Below, in pieces: positions 44,263 through 51,561 of a DNA stretch of 64,000 nucleotides. This stretch comes from Stutzerimonas nitrititolerans (lineage in GTDB: Bacteria > Pseudomonadota > Gammaproteobacteria > Pseudomonadales > Pseudomonadaceae). The position numbers were made by a program, and so were the translations under genes. Numbering within the stretch: position 1 is the stretch's first letter; each line of letters opens with the position of its first letter. Location: NCBI RefSeq assembly GCF_003696285.1, contig NZ_RFFL01000003.1:299221-363220 (forward strand), read 5' to 3'. The notes beneath the pieces are model-generated. The model did not search any database, had not been told where the DNA came from, and worked only from the letters and a program-made list of their open reading frames with translations.

Positions 44263-44493
44263 ATGGATAAGTTGGCGAAAGCGTTGGGCGAACGCATCCG
44301 AGCGCAGAGAAAGGCCTGCCGGATTTCTCAGGATGCCCTGGCGCTGGCCTGCAGCATCGACCGCAGCTATATGGGGCGGATTGAGCGGGGTGAAGTAAGC
44401 ATCACCGTAGAGAAGCTGTATCGAATTGCACGCCAGCTCGCCTGTGACCCGGCCTATCTGCTACCTAAACTGTCCGAACTGAAACCAACCTGA
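44263..44493 (+). CDS. Small XRE-family (controller-like) regulator
   Basis: 76 residues, almost entirely a helix-turn-helix domain: LGERIRAQRKACRISQDALA, then SIDRSYMGRIERGEVSITVEKLYRIA. Size and sequence style resemble the controller (C) proteins of restriction-modification systems and other defence loci. It is divergent from the winged-helix/helicase operon and has the inverted repeat at 44,238 right at its start, so it probably represses or times both transcripts. Confidence 0.85.
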   Translation: MDKLAKALGERIRAQRKACRISQDALALACSIDRSYMGRIERGEVSITVEKLYRIARQLACDPAYLLPKLSELKPT

Positions 44494-44573
44494 ATGATCC
44501 TGGGTTGAAAGTCGCAGCTGACCGCCGCGCGGCGGGGCAAGTGATCCACGTCCTCGAGTATTGGTTTGTCGAT

Positions 44574-45563
44574 CTAGTCGTCTCGGCCAGCTTTGCTTTT
44601 TGCTGGCGGAGCCGATTTATCTACTGCCACGGTTGCGCGCTCGGCATTCCGTGGCTGTCGGCGGGTGCCTTGCCTGGCCTTGGACTTGCTCAAGCGGTCC
44701 AGTTCGCCCTGTAGATCCTGATTGCGCTGCTCCAGGACCAGCTTGATGGCTTCTATCGCGCTGAGTTGGCTCTGCAGAGCTTCAAGGGCCAGAGCTTTCT
44801 GATCCAGCAGACGTTGCTGGGCCTGCTGATCCTTGTGCAGCTGCCTTGCTTCGGTGAGAAGGCGCGCGTTGTCGCGATTCAGCTGGGTCAGTTCGTCCTG
44901 CTTGACGATTAACGTCTGCTGCAGCTGACGCGTTTCCAGTTGCAACTGCTGCACCTGCGACTCGTGTCGACGCTGTTCCTGTTCGCGCTGTTCCTTGCTG
45001 GCCTGCCGGTAGTGCTCCAGGGTGTCGCGTGCATGTTGGTGCTTTTCCTCTAGCGAATGGATCTGTGCGTCGCGATCCTGTAGCCGCTCCTCCAGATCGC
45101 GATTGGCCTGCTGCAGGCGGGCGTTCTCGACCTCGGTCTGCTGCCGCTGCTCGCGTGCTTGCTGCAGCTCGTGATGAGTCGCCTGAAGTCGTTCGGCGTC
45201 GAGGGCAGCCTGACCTTCCAGCTGTTGGATGCGGCTTTCGGCCTGTTGAATCCGCTGCTGGTAGTCGATCCGTTCGCGGCCCAACTGTTCCCGCTCGCCG
45301 GCGACGGCGGCTTGCGCCTCCTCCTGCAACTGGTCGGCCAGTTGGCTCACCAGGTTGGCTAATTGCTCGCTCAGCGAAAGCGGCACCGCCCCGCGGCTGC
45401 GGTCGGCGGGTTCCAGCTCTTTCAGGTAGCGGTGAATGGTGGTCTTCGAACCGGTATTGCCCAGTTCAACCCGTATCGCATCGATGCTCGGGTGCTCGCC
45501 GCGGGCGAGGAGGGCGGTGCGAGCCTTCTGTACCACCGCCTTGTTGATACCGCCACGCGCCAT
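44574..45563 (-). CDS. tnpT: TnpT/KfrA-like DNA-binding coiled-coil protein
   Basis: 329 residues. N-terminal KfrA-type DNA-binding region (INKAVVQKARTALL, then PSIDAIRVELGNTGSKTTIHRYL; residues 5-55), then a very long Gln/Glu/Leu-rich coiled coil (about 80-300) and a basic tail. In Tn4651-type transposons TnpT, about 330 residues, is encoded divergently from the tyrosine recombinase TnpS and stimulates cointegrate resolution. Length, divergence from a 323-residue recombinase and the repeats in between all fit. A plasmid KfrA-like protein is the alternative. SD AGGAGG lies just before the ATG. Confidence 0.78.
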   Translation of the reverse strand: MARGGINKAVVQKARTALLARGEHPSIDAIRVELGNTGSKTTIHRYLKELEPADRSRGAVPLSLSEQLANLVSQLADQLQEEAQAAVAGEREQLGRERIDYQQRIQQAESRIQQLEGQAALDAERLQATHHELQQAREQRQQTEVENARLQQANRDLEERLQDRDAQIHSLEEKHQHARDTLEHYRQASKEQREQEQRRHESQVQQLQLETRQLQQTLIVKQDELTQLNRDNARLLTEARQLHKDQQAQQRLLDQKALALEALQSQLSAIEAIKLVLEQRNQDLQGELDRLSKSKARQGTRRQPRNAERATVAVDKSAPPAKSKAGRDD

Positions 45564-45585
45564 GTAGGCCTCCTACAATTACGTA

Positions 45586-45611
45586 CTGTATTACATACCC
45601 TGTATTTACAT
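45586..45611. repeat. Direct repeat near the tnpT start (candidate TnpT sites)
   Basis: CTGTATTACAT (45586-45596) and CTGTATTTACAT (45600-45611) are near-identical and 14 bp apart, within an AT-rich stretch 23 bp upstream of tnpT. They could be TnpT-binding accessory sites and overlap its promoter. Confidence 0.5.
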
Positions 45612-45691
45612 TCTATGTTTCAGCGAAAGTTTGCACTAGAAGGAAGCTGAATTAAAATTGGATAATCACGAATTATTCAATATGAATGGCG

Positions 45692-45719
45692 CAGACGGTC
45701 GTTCATTGGCCGTTTTGCA
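45692..45719. other. Candidate recombination core between tnpT and tnpS
   Basis: ACGGTC (45695-45700), a 7-bp spacer GTTCATT, and GGCCGT (45708-45713) form inverted arms with one mismatch, extended imperfectly on both sides. Tyrosine recombinase core sites have two inverted binding arms around a 6-8 bp spacer, and in Tn4651-type elements the resolution site lies between the two divergent genes. Confidence 0.4.
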
Positions 45720-45742
45720 GTACATAAAGGGCATCTCAGTCG

Positions 45743-46714
45743 ATGAAAGACGTCGGGCGCTACCTACAAGCCGGTACGCGGGAAAACACCCGCCGCAGCT
45801 ATCAGTCGGCCATCGAGCACTTCGAAGTGGCGTGGGGCGGCTTTCTGCCCGCAACAGGCGATAGCGTTGTCCGCTACTTGGTGGACTATGCAGATACGCT
45901 GAGCGTGAACACGTTGAAGCAACGCTTAGCCGCTCTCGCTCAATGGCATATCACCCAAGGCTTTCCCGACCCAACGAAGACTCCCACGGTGCGTCAGGTA
46001 CTCAAGGGCATCCGCACCCTGCATCCGGCACAGGTCAAGCAAGCTGCCCCTCTGCAGCTGCAGCACTTGGAGCAGGCAGCTCAATGGCTGGATCAGGAAT
46101 CAGAGCGAGCTCGGATGCGGGGCGATTTAGCGAACCTGCTGCGCTGTCGGCGCGACATGGCATTGCTGCTGATCGGTTTCTGGCGAGGCTTTCGCAGCGA
46201 TGAGCTCTGCCGGCTGCAGGTCGAGCATATTCAGGCCGAAGCAGGCGCAGGCATGCGTCTTTTCCTGCCGCAGAGCAAGGGCGACCGAGAAAATCTCGGT
46301 ACGACGCACTACACGCCGGCGCTAAAGCGACTATGCCCGGTACAGGCCTATCTCGACTGGATCAGTGCGGCAGGTATCGTTCGAGGAGCCGTGTTCCGCC
46401 GCCTGGATCGCTGGGGGCATCTCAGCGAGGATGCTTTACACCCGGGTAGCCTGATCAGCCTGCTGCGTCAGATTCTTCGACGCGCCGGGATTTCGGCTGA
46501 ACTTTATACCAGTCACTCCTTGCGCCGCGGCTTCGCTACATGGGCCACGGCCAATGGATGGGACCTCAAAGGCTTGATGACCTATGTGGGCTGGAAAGAC
46601 ATCAAATCGGCCATGCGGTACATCGATCCCACTATTTCATTTGGTGGCCTGGCGGTCAGGCCCGCTGTTGAATCTAATACTGGCACTTTGACGCAGCTGC
46701 CAGCTTCTCACTAA
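45743..46714 (+). CDS. tnpS: TnpS-like tyrosine recombinase (cointegrate resolvase)
   Basis: 323 residues. N-terminal core-binding domain (about 1-100), catalytic domain with first Arg in GFWRGFRSDELCRL (about 154), the box II motif HSLRRGFATWA (His and Arg, about 253-256), YVGWKDIKSAMRYID with the nucleophilic Tyr (about 292) . Same length as TnpS of Tn4651-type transposons and divergent from a TnpT-like gene with a 179-bp gap, the known res layout. It would resolve cointegrates left by replicative transposition. A generic integrase is less likely because of the tnpT partner. Confidence 0.82.
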   Translation: MKDVGRYLQAGTRENTRRSYQSAIEHFEVAWGGFLPATGDSVVRYLVDYADTLSVNTLKQRLAALAQWHITQGFPDPTKTPTVRQVLKGIRTLHPAQVKQAAPLQLQHLEQAAQWLDQESERARMRGDLANLLRCRRDMALLLIGFWRGFRSDELCRLQVEHIQAEAGAGMRLFLPQSKGDRENLGTTHYTPALKRLCPVQAYLDWISAAGIVRGAVFRRLDRWGHLSEDALHPGSLISLLRQILRRAGISAELYTSHSLRRGFATWATANGWDLKGLMTYVGWKDIKSAMRYIDPTISFGGLAVRPAVESNTGTLTQLPASH

Positions 46715-46743
46715 CATCGATGCACGACAGGAGTGACGGTGAA

Positions 46744-47487
46744 ATGAGTACGCAGACCAGCATCGAATGGACGGAAATGACCTGGAACCCCATTGTGGGT
46801 TGCACCAAGGTGTCGCCCGGATGCAAACACTGCTATGCGGAAAACATGGCCTACCGGCTGCAGGCTATGGGAACGCCGGGCTATGAAAACGGCTTTCGTT
46901 TGAGCCTGCGACCGGAGAAGTTGCAGGAGCCGCTACAGCGCAAGAAACCGACCATTTACTTCGTCAACTCAATGTCTGACCTGTTCCATGAGCATGTACC
47001 GGACGAGTACATCGACCAGGTATTCGAGGTGATCAGAAAGGCTTCCCAGCACACCTTCCAAATCCTCACCAAGCGTGCCGAGCGCCTAGCCGTGTATTTC
47101 AGCAAGCGGACACCTCCAATCAATGCCTGGCTGGGGGTGTCGGTTGAGGACCGCGAATATGGTGTGCCGAGGATCGATTGCCTGCGTCAGGTAGATGCCA
47201 CGATTCGCTTCCTCTCTGCTGAACCGCTGTTAGAAGATTTGGGTGAGTTGGACCTGACCGACATTCACTGGGTCATTGTCGGCGGTGAGTCGGGTCCCAA
47301 GGCCCGCCCGATGAAACAGGAATGGGTCGACAACGTTCATCGCCAGTGCGACGCCTCTGGCTCAGCGTTTTTCTTCAAACAATGGGGGGGATGGGGCGCT
47401 GATGGCGTGAAACGCTCGAAGAAAGCCAATGGTCGACTGTTGAACGGCCAGACCTGGGATGGAATCCCGCTGCTCAATCTCGCCTGA
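46744..47487 (+). CDS. DUF5131 (phage Gp37/Gp68) family protein, three-Cys motif
   Basis: 247 residues from MSTQTSIEWTEMTWNP. The diagnostic N-terminal motif is C20-x6-C27-x2-C30 in GCTKVSPGCKHCYAE, thought to hold an iron-sulphur cluster in a radical-SAM-like fold. Further family blocks: IYFVNSMSDLFHE, FQILTKRAERL, LGVSVEDREY, RFLSAEPLLEDLG, WVIVGGESGPKARPM and FFKQWGGWG. Function is not established. It is followed after 16 bp by tcmP, the partner with which this family is repeatedly linked. Confidence 0.85.
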   Translation: MSTQTSIEWTEMTWNPIVGCTKVSPGCKHCYAENMAYRLQAMGTPGYENGFRLSLRPEKLQEPLQRKKPTIYFVNSMSDLFHEHVPDEYIDQVFEVIRKASQHTFQILTKRAERLAVYFSKRTPPINAWLGVSVEDREYGVPRIDCLRQVDATIRFLSAEPLLEDLGELDLTDIHWVIVGGESGPKARPMKQEWVDNVHRQCDASGSAFFFKQWGGWGADGVKRSKKANGRLLNGQTWDGIPLLNLA

Positions 47488-47503
47488 TACCAAGGGATAC
47501 CGC

Positions 47504-48817
47504 ATGGCCAAGGATGATGAGAAATACCGTTGGGATTGGGGCACGCAGACCTTCCCGACCATCGATCCGCACAGCAAGATCAAACATCAGATTATCGACG
47601 AGTACATCCAGACTTACATCGACGTGCTGATGCGAAATCAGTTGATGCCAGAACTGGGCCTGTCGATCGTCGATGGCTTCAGTGGCGGAGGTATCTACCA
47701 CGACGGCGCAGGTGGGAATCACTTCGGCTCTCCTGTGATTGCACTGGAGGCGATTCAGGCTTCGGAGGTCCGCAACAACCTGGAGCGCATCAAGCCGCGT
47801 CTCATTCGCTCCCAGCACTATTTCGTGGATGTGAAGCCCGAGAACATTGCCTGCTTGCATTCGGTATTGGCCGCGCGTGGTCATGCCCCTCGGCTTGGCC
47901 AAGATGTGCATCTGCATAGCGCTGAATTCACAGAAGCATTGCCGACCATCGCTCAAAAGCTCAAGCATTTCGGCAAAGGTGAGCGTGTGCTCTTCCTGCT
48001 GGATCAGTACGGCTATGGCGACGTACCGTTCCCCAAGATCAAATGGATTTTCCAGAACCTCGGTAATGCCGAGGTGCTGCTGACCTTCAACGTCGATTTT
48101 CTGGTCACTTACCTGGCCGACCGCCAAGCGAATCGGAAGGCCATCGCTAATATCGGATTGGATCACCATGTGCCGTGGAGCATGCTGAAAGAGCTGAAGG
48201 CTCATCAGCCGCGCAATTGGCAGTACCTGATCCAGCGTTTTCTGTCTGACGGGATCAAGCAGGAAAGCGGTGCCCAGTACATGACCGTGTTCTTCATTCG
48301 CCCTGCTGGCAGCAGCCCGATGGCCTATTGGTTTATCCATCTGGCGAACAACTACCGCGCTAACGATGTGATGAAGAAGATCCACTGGAAATACGGCAAC
48401 AACTTTTCCCATATGCTGTCGCCTTCCAGCTTTTTCGGCTACGACGCCAATCGGGATATCGCCGTGACAGGTCAGCACGATTTGCTGTTGGATGAGCATC
48501 ACTTCGACGATGCCACCGATGACCGCATCCGAGGAGAACTTTCAGAGCTCTTGCCCGAACAGGTCTACGAGGTAGAACGGCAACCTTTTTTGGGTCTGAT
48601 GAGCGGATTGACCAACTACACCATGGCTGACGAGCTTCGCGTAAAGCAGGCACTCGACATTGCTGTCGCGACCGGTGATCTGCTGGCGGTCGACAAGAAC
48701 GGCAAAACAAGGCGTCGAAAAGGCACAAGCATCAAGTCGACAGATATCCTGATAGCGCCCCCGCAAAGACCCATCTTCTTCGTGCCACCTCTGAAGAAAT
48801 CCAGTTCAGAAAACTGA
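47504..48817 (+). CDS. tcmP: Three-Cys-motif partner protein TcmP
   Basis: 437 residues. N-terminal WDWGTQTFPTIDPHSKIKHQI (best recognised by HSKIKHQIIDEY), then a Rossmann-type methyltransferase-like segment: VDGFSGGGIYHDG (about 53-65), SPVIALEAIQ, VDVKPENIACL, and FLLDQYGYGDVPFPKI (about 164-179), the equivalent of the DPFG/DPYG catalytic-type motif in relatives. These features define TcmP, encoded next to DUF5131 proteins. Nucleic-acid modification is a reasonable guess from the fold, not shown. The frame is open upstream to 47459, but that overlaps the DUF5131 gene. Confidence 0.83.
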   Translation: MAKDDEKYRWDWGTQTFPTIDPHSKIKHQIIDEYIQTYIDVLMRNQLMPELGLSIVDGFSGGGIYHDGAGGNHFGSPVIALEAIQASEVRNNLERIKPRLIRSQHYFVDVKPENIACLHSVLAARGHAPRLGQDVHLHSAEFTEALPTIAQKLKHFGKGERVLFLLDQYGYGDVPFPKIKWIFQNLGNAEVLLTFNVDFLVTYLADRQANRKAIANIGLDHHVPWSMLKELKAHQPRNWQYLIQRFLSDGIKQESGAQYMTVFFIRPAGSSPMAYWFIHLANNYRANDVMKKIHWKYGNNFSHMLSPSSFFGYDANRDIAVTGQHDLLLDEHHFDDATDDRIRGELSELLPEQVYEVERQPFLGLMSGLTNYTMADELRVKQALDIAVATGDLLAVDKNGKTRRRKGTSIKSTDILIAPPQRPIFFVPPLKKSSSEN

Positions 48818-48872
48818 GGGGCGGCATCGCTCTTCGGGTGGTCGGTTCGCCTCCAACGGTAGTGGTACTGGC

Positions 48873-49505
48873 ATGATACAAGCAGTAGTTTTCGATGTGT
48901 TTGGCACGCTTCTCCAGATAGATGAGCGCCGCCATCCTTTCCGCCAACTGATGCAGCACCTGCGGCTTCAGGGCAGAACACCAAGGCCGGATGACGCACG
49001 GACTCTGATGACTCGAAATCTGGGTTTGGCTGGAGCTGCCGATTATTTCGGTGCGCAGTTGAGCAACTCTGAGTTAGCTAGCCTTGAAAGCGACCTTTTC
49101 ACCGAGCTGGCCAGCGTTCGCCTTTTCGATGATGCGTTGGAGTCGCTAAATCAGCTAAAGAACGCCGGCCTGAAGCTCGCGTTGTGCTCCAATCTCGCAG
49201 CCCCATATGCGATTCCAGCCAAACTGTTACTGCCGTCGTTCGATGTTTACGGATGGAGCTTTGAGGTTGGGGCAATAAAGCCTGAGCCTGCAATCTATCG
49301 TCAGATGATCGAACAGCTTGGCTGCGAAGCCTCCGCCATCGCAATGATCGGTGACACGTTGCAAGCCGATATGCTTGGTCCAATTGGGCAAGGCATGCGG
49401 GGCTACCACCTACAGCGTGAAGGAAAAGCCGATCAGTGCGGCTTCGTCTCGCTGATGGACTTTGCAGCCCACGTTCTGCAATACCCACCATCCGTTAATG
49501 GCTAA
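48873..49505 (+). CDS. HAD-superfamily hydrolase
   Basis: 210 residues. Motif I VFDVFGTLLQ (nucleophile Asp at about 8), motif II LALCSNLA (about 108), motif III Lys in GAIKPEPAIY, and motif IV MIGDTLQADMLG. This is the haloacid-dehalogenase-like phosphatase fold with an alpha-helical cap. The substrate cannot be told. It follows tcmP by 55 bp on the same strand and could be cotranscribed, though a link to DUF5131/TcmP is only positional. Confidence 0.8.
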   Translation: MIQAVVFDVFGTLLQIDERRHPFRQLMQHLRLQGRTPRPDDARTLMTRNLGLAGAADYFGAQLSNSELASLESDLFTELASVRLFDDALESLNQLKNAGLKLALCSNLAAPYAIPAKLLLPSFDVYGWSFEVGAIKPEPAIYRQMIEQLGCEASAIAMIGDTLQADMLGPIGQGMRGYHLQREGKADQCGFVSLMDFAAHVLQYPPSVNG

Positions 49506-49591
49506 AGCTGCGTCGCCAGTTCTAGCTGTCGCCGCTAGACCCGGATGGCTTACAGGCATGACGACACCCTTTTTCTGTAACGGGAGCTCCT

Positions 49592-50482
49592 TCAGCTCTT
49601 GAGCGCCAGAATACGCCGAGCGCCGTTGAGAACGATGAATCCCACAACAGTACCGATAATCAGGTCTGGGTAGTTGGATCCACTCCAAGCGACGAGCGCT
49701 CCGGCGACTATGACGCCCACGTTGATGACCACATCATTGGCGGAAAATATCCAGCTCGCTTTCATGTGGGCCCCGCCTTCCCTGTGTTTGGAAATCAGCA
49801 GCAAACAACCCATGTTGGCGAGCAATGCCAGGAATGCGACGGCCATCATTATCAGCGACTCGGGCTCGCTGCCGAATACAAAGCGTCTAAATACCTCTAC
49901 GAGCACGCCGAGAGCCAAAATCAGCTGGAGCACACCAGCAAGGTGTGCAGCACGCACCTGCAGGCTGACGCTACGCCCCACCGCATAAAGGGCTAGGCCG
50001 TACACTGCCGCGTCAGCGAACATGTCGAGCGAGTCGGCAATCAGACCCGCGGACCTGGCGACCAGACCAGCGGTCATCTCTACCACGAACATGAAGGCGT
50101 TGATGCCTAACAGTAAACGTAGGGAGCGGGACTCCTGTGTAGATTCCGCCGAATTCTCGACGGCTTTAATCATCTCCGGGTCTGCAGTGACGGTTTTCTG
50201 AAGTGTGGCGCCTAGCCCTAACGCCGCCAGCTTTGTAGTTATGGGCTCAACGGCCCCGTCATGCATGACGTCTAATCGACGGTCCGATAAATCAAAAGTC
50301 AGTTTCCGAATTCCGTCCAAACTATTCAGCGCCAAGCGGATCATTCGCTCTTCTGATGGACAATCCATCTTGGGCACGGCGTAAACACTGACCCATTGCC
50401 CCGTCGTATCGGAATGATTTTGCACACCGGCATCGGCGGCTGGTGTCGCATCGCAGCCGCAGGGACCATCGGACTTGCTCAT
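49592..50482 (-). CDS. CDF-type cation exporter with N-terminal metal-binding domain
   Basis: 296 residues. The N-terminus has CGCD and a heavy-metal-associated-like domain with VPKMDCPSEERMIRLAL (Cys about 41) and a region to about 105; then six membrane helices with LIADSLDMFADAAVYG in helix 2 and FSANDVVINVGVIV in helix 5, where the paired Asp residues replace the usual His-Asp zinc site. The usual cytoplasmic C-terminal domain is absent. Divergent from a CadR-like regulator across a MerR-type operator, so cadmium, zinc, lead or mercury export is likely. Metal specificity is uncertain. Confidence 0.82.
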   Translation of the reverse strand: MSKSDGPCGCDATPAADAGVQNHSDTTGQWVSVYAVPKMDCPSEERMIRLALNSLDGIRKLTFDLSDRRLDVMHDGAVEPITTKLAALGLGATLQKTVTADPEMIKAVENSAESTQESRSLRLLLGINAFMFVVEMTAGLVARSAGLIADSLDMFADAAVYGLALYAVGRSVSLQVRAAHLAGVLQLILALGVLVEVFRRFVFGSEPESLIMMAVAFLALLANMGCLLLISKHREGGAHMKASWIFSANDVVINVGVIVAGALVAWSGSNYPDLIIGTVVGFIVLNGARRILALKS

Positions 50483-50523
50483 GATACGGCTCCACTTGAA
50501 ATCGAAGATGGGGTCATTAAAAG

Positions 50524-50546
50524 CCCTATAGCTACTACAAGGTCAA
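50524..50546 (-). promoter_or_regulatory. MerR-type operator/promoter of the CDF gene
   Basis: The plus strand reads CCCTATAGCTACTACAAGG (50524-50542), a dyad typical for CadR/PbrR/ZntR sites. On the minus strand it lies between -35 TTGACC (50546-50541) and a -10 TTTAAT, with the 19-bp spacer diagnostic of MerR-family activation. It faces the CDF exporter. Confidence 0.8.
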
Positions 50547-50574
50547 TAATGCAGAGCCGATAAGGATTCACACG

Positions 50575-51213
50575 ATGCGCATTGGTCAATTAGCAAGGCT
50601 AATAGGGATTGATACACAGACGATCCGCTTCTATGAGCAGCAGGGCTTGCTGCCACCGCCTGATCGCCAGGCGAACGGCTATCGTGTCTACACCGAGAAG
50701 CATGGCGAGCGGCTAGCCTTCATCCGGAGCTGCCGAATCCTGAATCTGTCACTTCCAGAGATTCACGCACTCCAACGCTACCAGGATGACCCTCGCCAGC
50801 CTTGTACGGCCGTTAATGCCTTGCTCGATGAACACATTTCTCAAGTCAAGTCGCAGATAACCGCTCTGCAGTCACTCGAACGACAACTCGTATCACTGCG
50901 GGCTAATTGCAGTGATGGGCGGGAAGTTGAGGCTTGTGGAATTCTCGCTGGCATTAGCGAGGACGCGTGCATTAAATTAATGGCGTTGGGGCTTACTGGC
51001 CTGTTAGCCGTTGTTTATACCAACCGGGGCGCTCAAAAACTCAACCGTATGGATCTTCCCATCAGGGGTCTTAACCTTCATCTCGTACGTTTGAACTTTG
51101 CCGTTAGTTCTATAGCTCTGAATCATTCCGGTCGTACCGGTCGTCCCTGCAGGTGCTATGCTCAGCACTTTACCTTCTTTAACAAGTATTTTAAGGGTGG
51201 GATTTGTTACTGA
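50575..51213 (+). CDS. cadR: CadR/PbrR-like MerR-family metal regulator, with run-on C-terminus
   Basis: 212 residues in the open frame. HTH (MRIGQLARLIGIDTQTIRFYEQQG, recognised by IGIDTQTIRFYEQQ), dimerisation helix, and metal-binding cysteines at FIRSCRILNL (about 46), RANCSDGREVEACGIL (about 113 and 122). CadR-type proteins are usually 135-155 residues; here the family-like part ends near residue 140 and about 70 unrelated residues follow. That tail is read antisense to the secreted-protein gene at 51,004-51,321, so a stop codon has probably been lost or the real end displaced. Regulates the divergent exporter. Confidence 0.83.
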   Translation: MRIGQLARLIGIDTQTIRFYEQQGLLPPPDRQANGYRVYTEKHGERLAFIRSCRILNLSLPEIHALQRYQDDPRQPCTAVNALLDEHISQVKSQITALQSLERQLVSLRANCSDGREVEACGILAGISEDACIKLMALGLTGLLAVVYTNRGAQKLNRMDLPIRGLNLHLVRLNFAVSSIALNHSGRTGRPCRCYAQHFTFFNKYFKGGICY

Positions 51214-51321
51214 CGCACTCTCAAGGCGCTGCATTGTTAGTTCCCCTCCGTCTTCAGCCATAGCGAGCGAAGAAGCAGCGGCCAGAAAGAACGGCAGGAT
51301 TACTTTAGCAGGGCGGTTCAT
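51004..51321 (-). CDS. Small secreted protein of unknown function (possible DUF2790-like)
   Basis: 105 residues. A clear signal peptide (KVILPFFLAAASSLAMA, cleavage before EDGGE) is followed by a short domain with LKILVKEGKVLSIAPAG and MKVKTPDGKIHTVEFLS, which vaguely resembles small periplasmic DUF2790 proteins. The signal peptide makes this a real gene in spite of its 210-bp overlap with the run-on end of the regulator frame. Small periplasmic proteins of this sort are often induced by metals. Confidence 0.65.
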   Translation of the reverse strand: MNRPAKVILPFFLAAASSLAMAEDGGELTMQRLESASVTNPTLKILVKEGKVLSIAPAGTTGTTGMIQSYRTNGKVQTYEMKVKTPDGKIHTVEFLSAPVGINNG

Positions 51322-51482
51322 TTGTTACCCTCTTGGGTTAGTAGATACCTTTAGATTAAAGGGTTGACCCTTACCAGAAGATGTTCTTCGCATTACAAAG
51401 CAGTAATTAACCATCGCTTTCTGCCGATTTGGCTCTGTTTTAAACTCATCGTTTTTGTAGACCATCCCACGCTCGATTAGGC

Positions 51483-51508
51483 CATGCATGCATTACATGC
51501 ATGCATTA
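51483..51508. repeat. Tandem 13-bp repeat between the secreted-protein gene and czcS
   Basis: CATGCATGCATTA occurs twice back to back (51483-51495 and 51496-51508), followed by AATGTATGG. It lies in the 240-bp non-coding stretch 51,322-51,561, in which I see no gene. Confidence 0.6.
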
Positions 51509-51561
51509 AATGTATGGCGTTGGTCTGATGGGGAGTGGGTACCAAGCCGTATCACTTTGAA

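Noticed and set aside
45658..45864. Short open frame beginning in the tnpT-tnpS gap
   Set aside because: It overlaps the recombinase start in another frame, has no ribosome site or family resemblance, and lies over the candidate resolution site.
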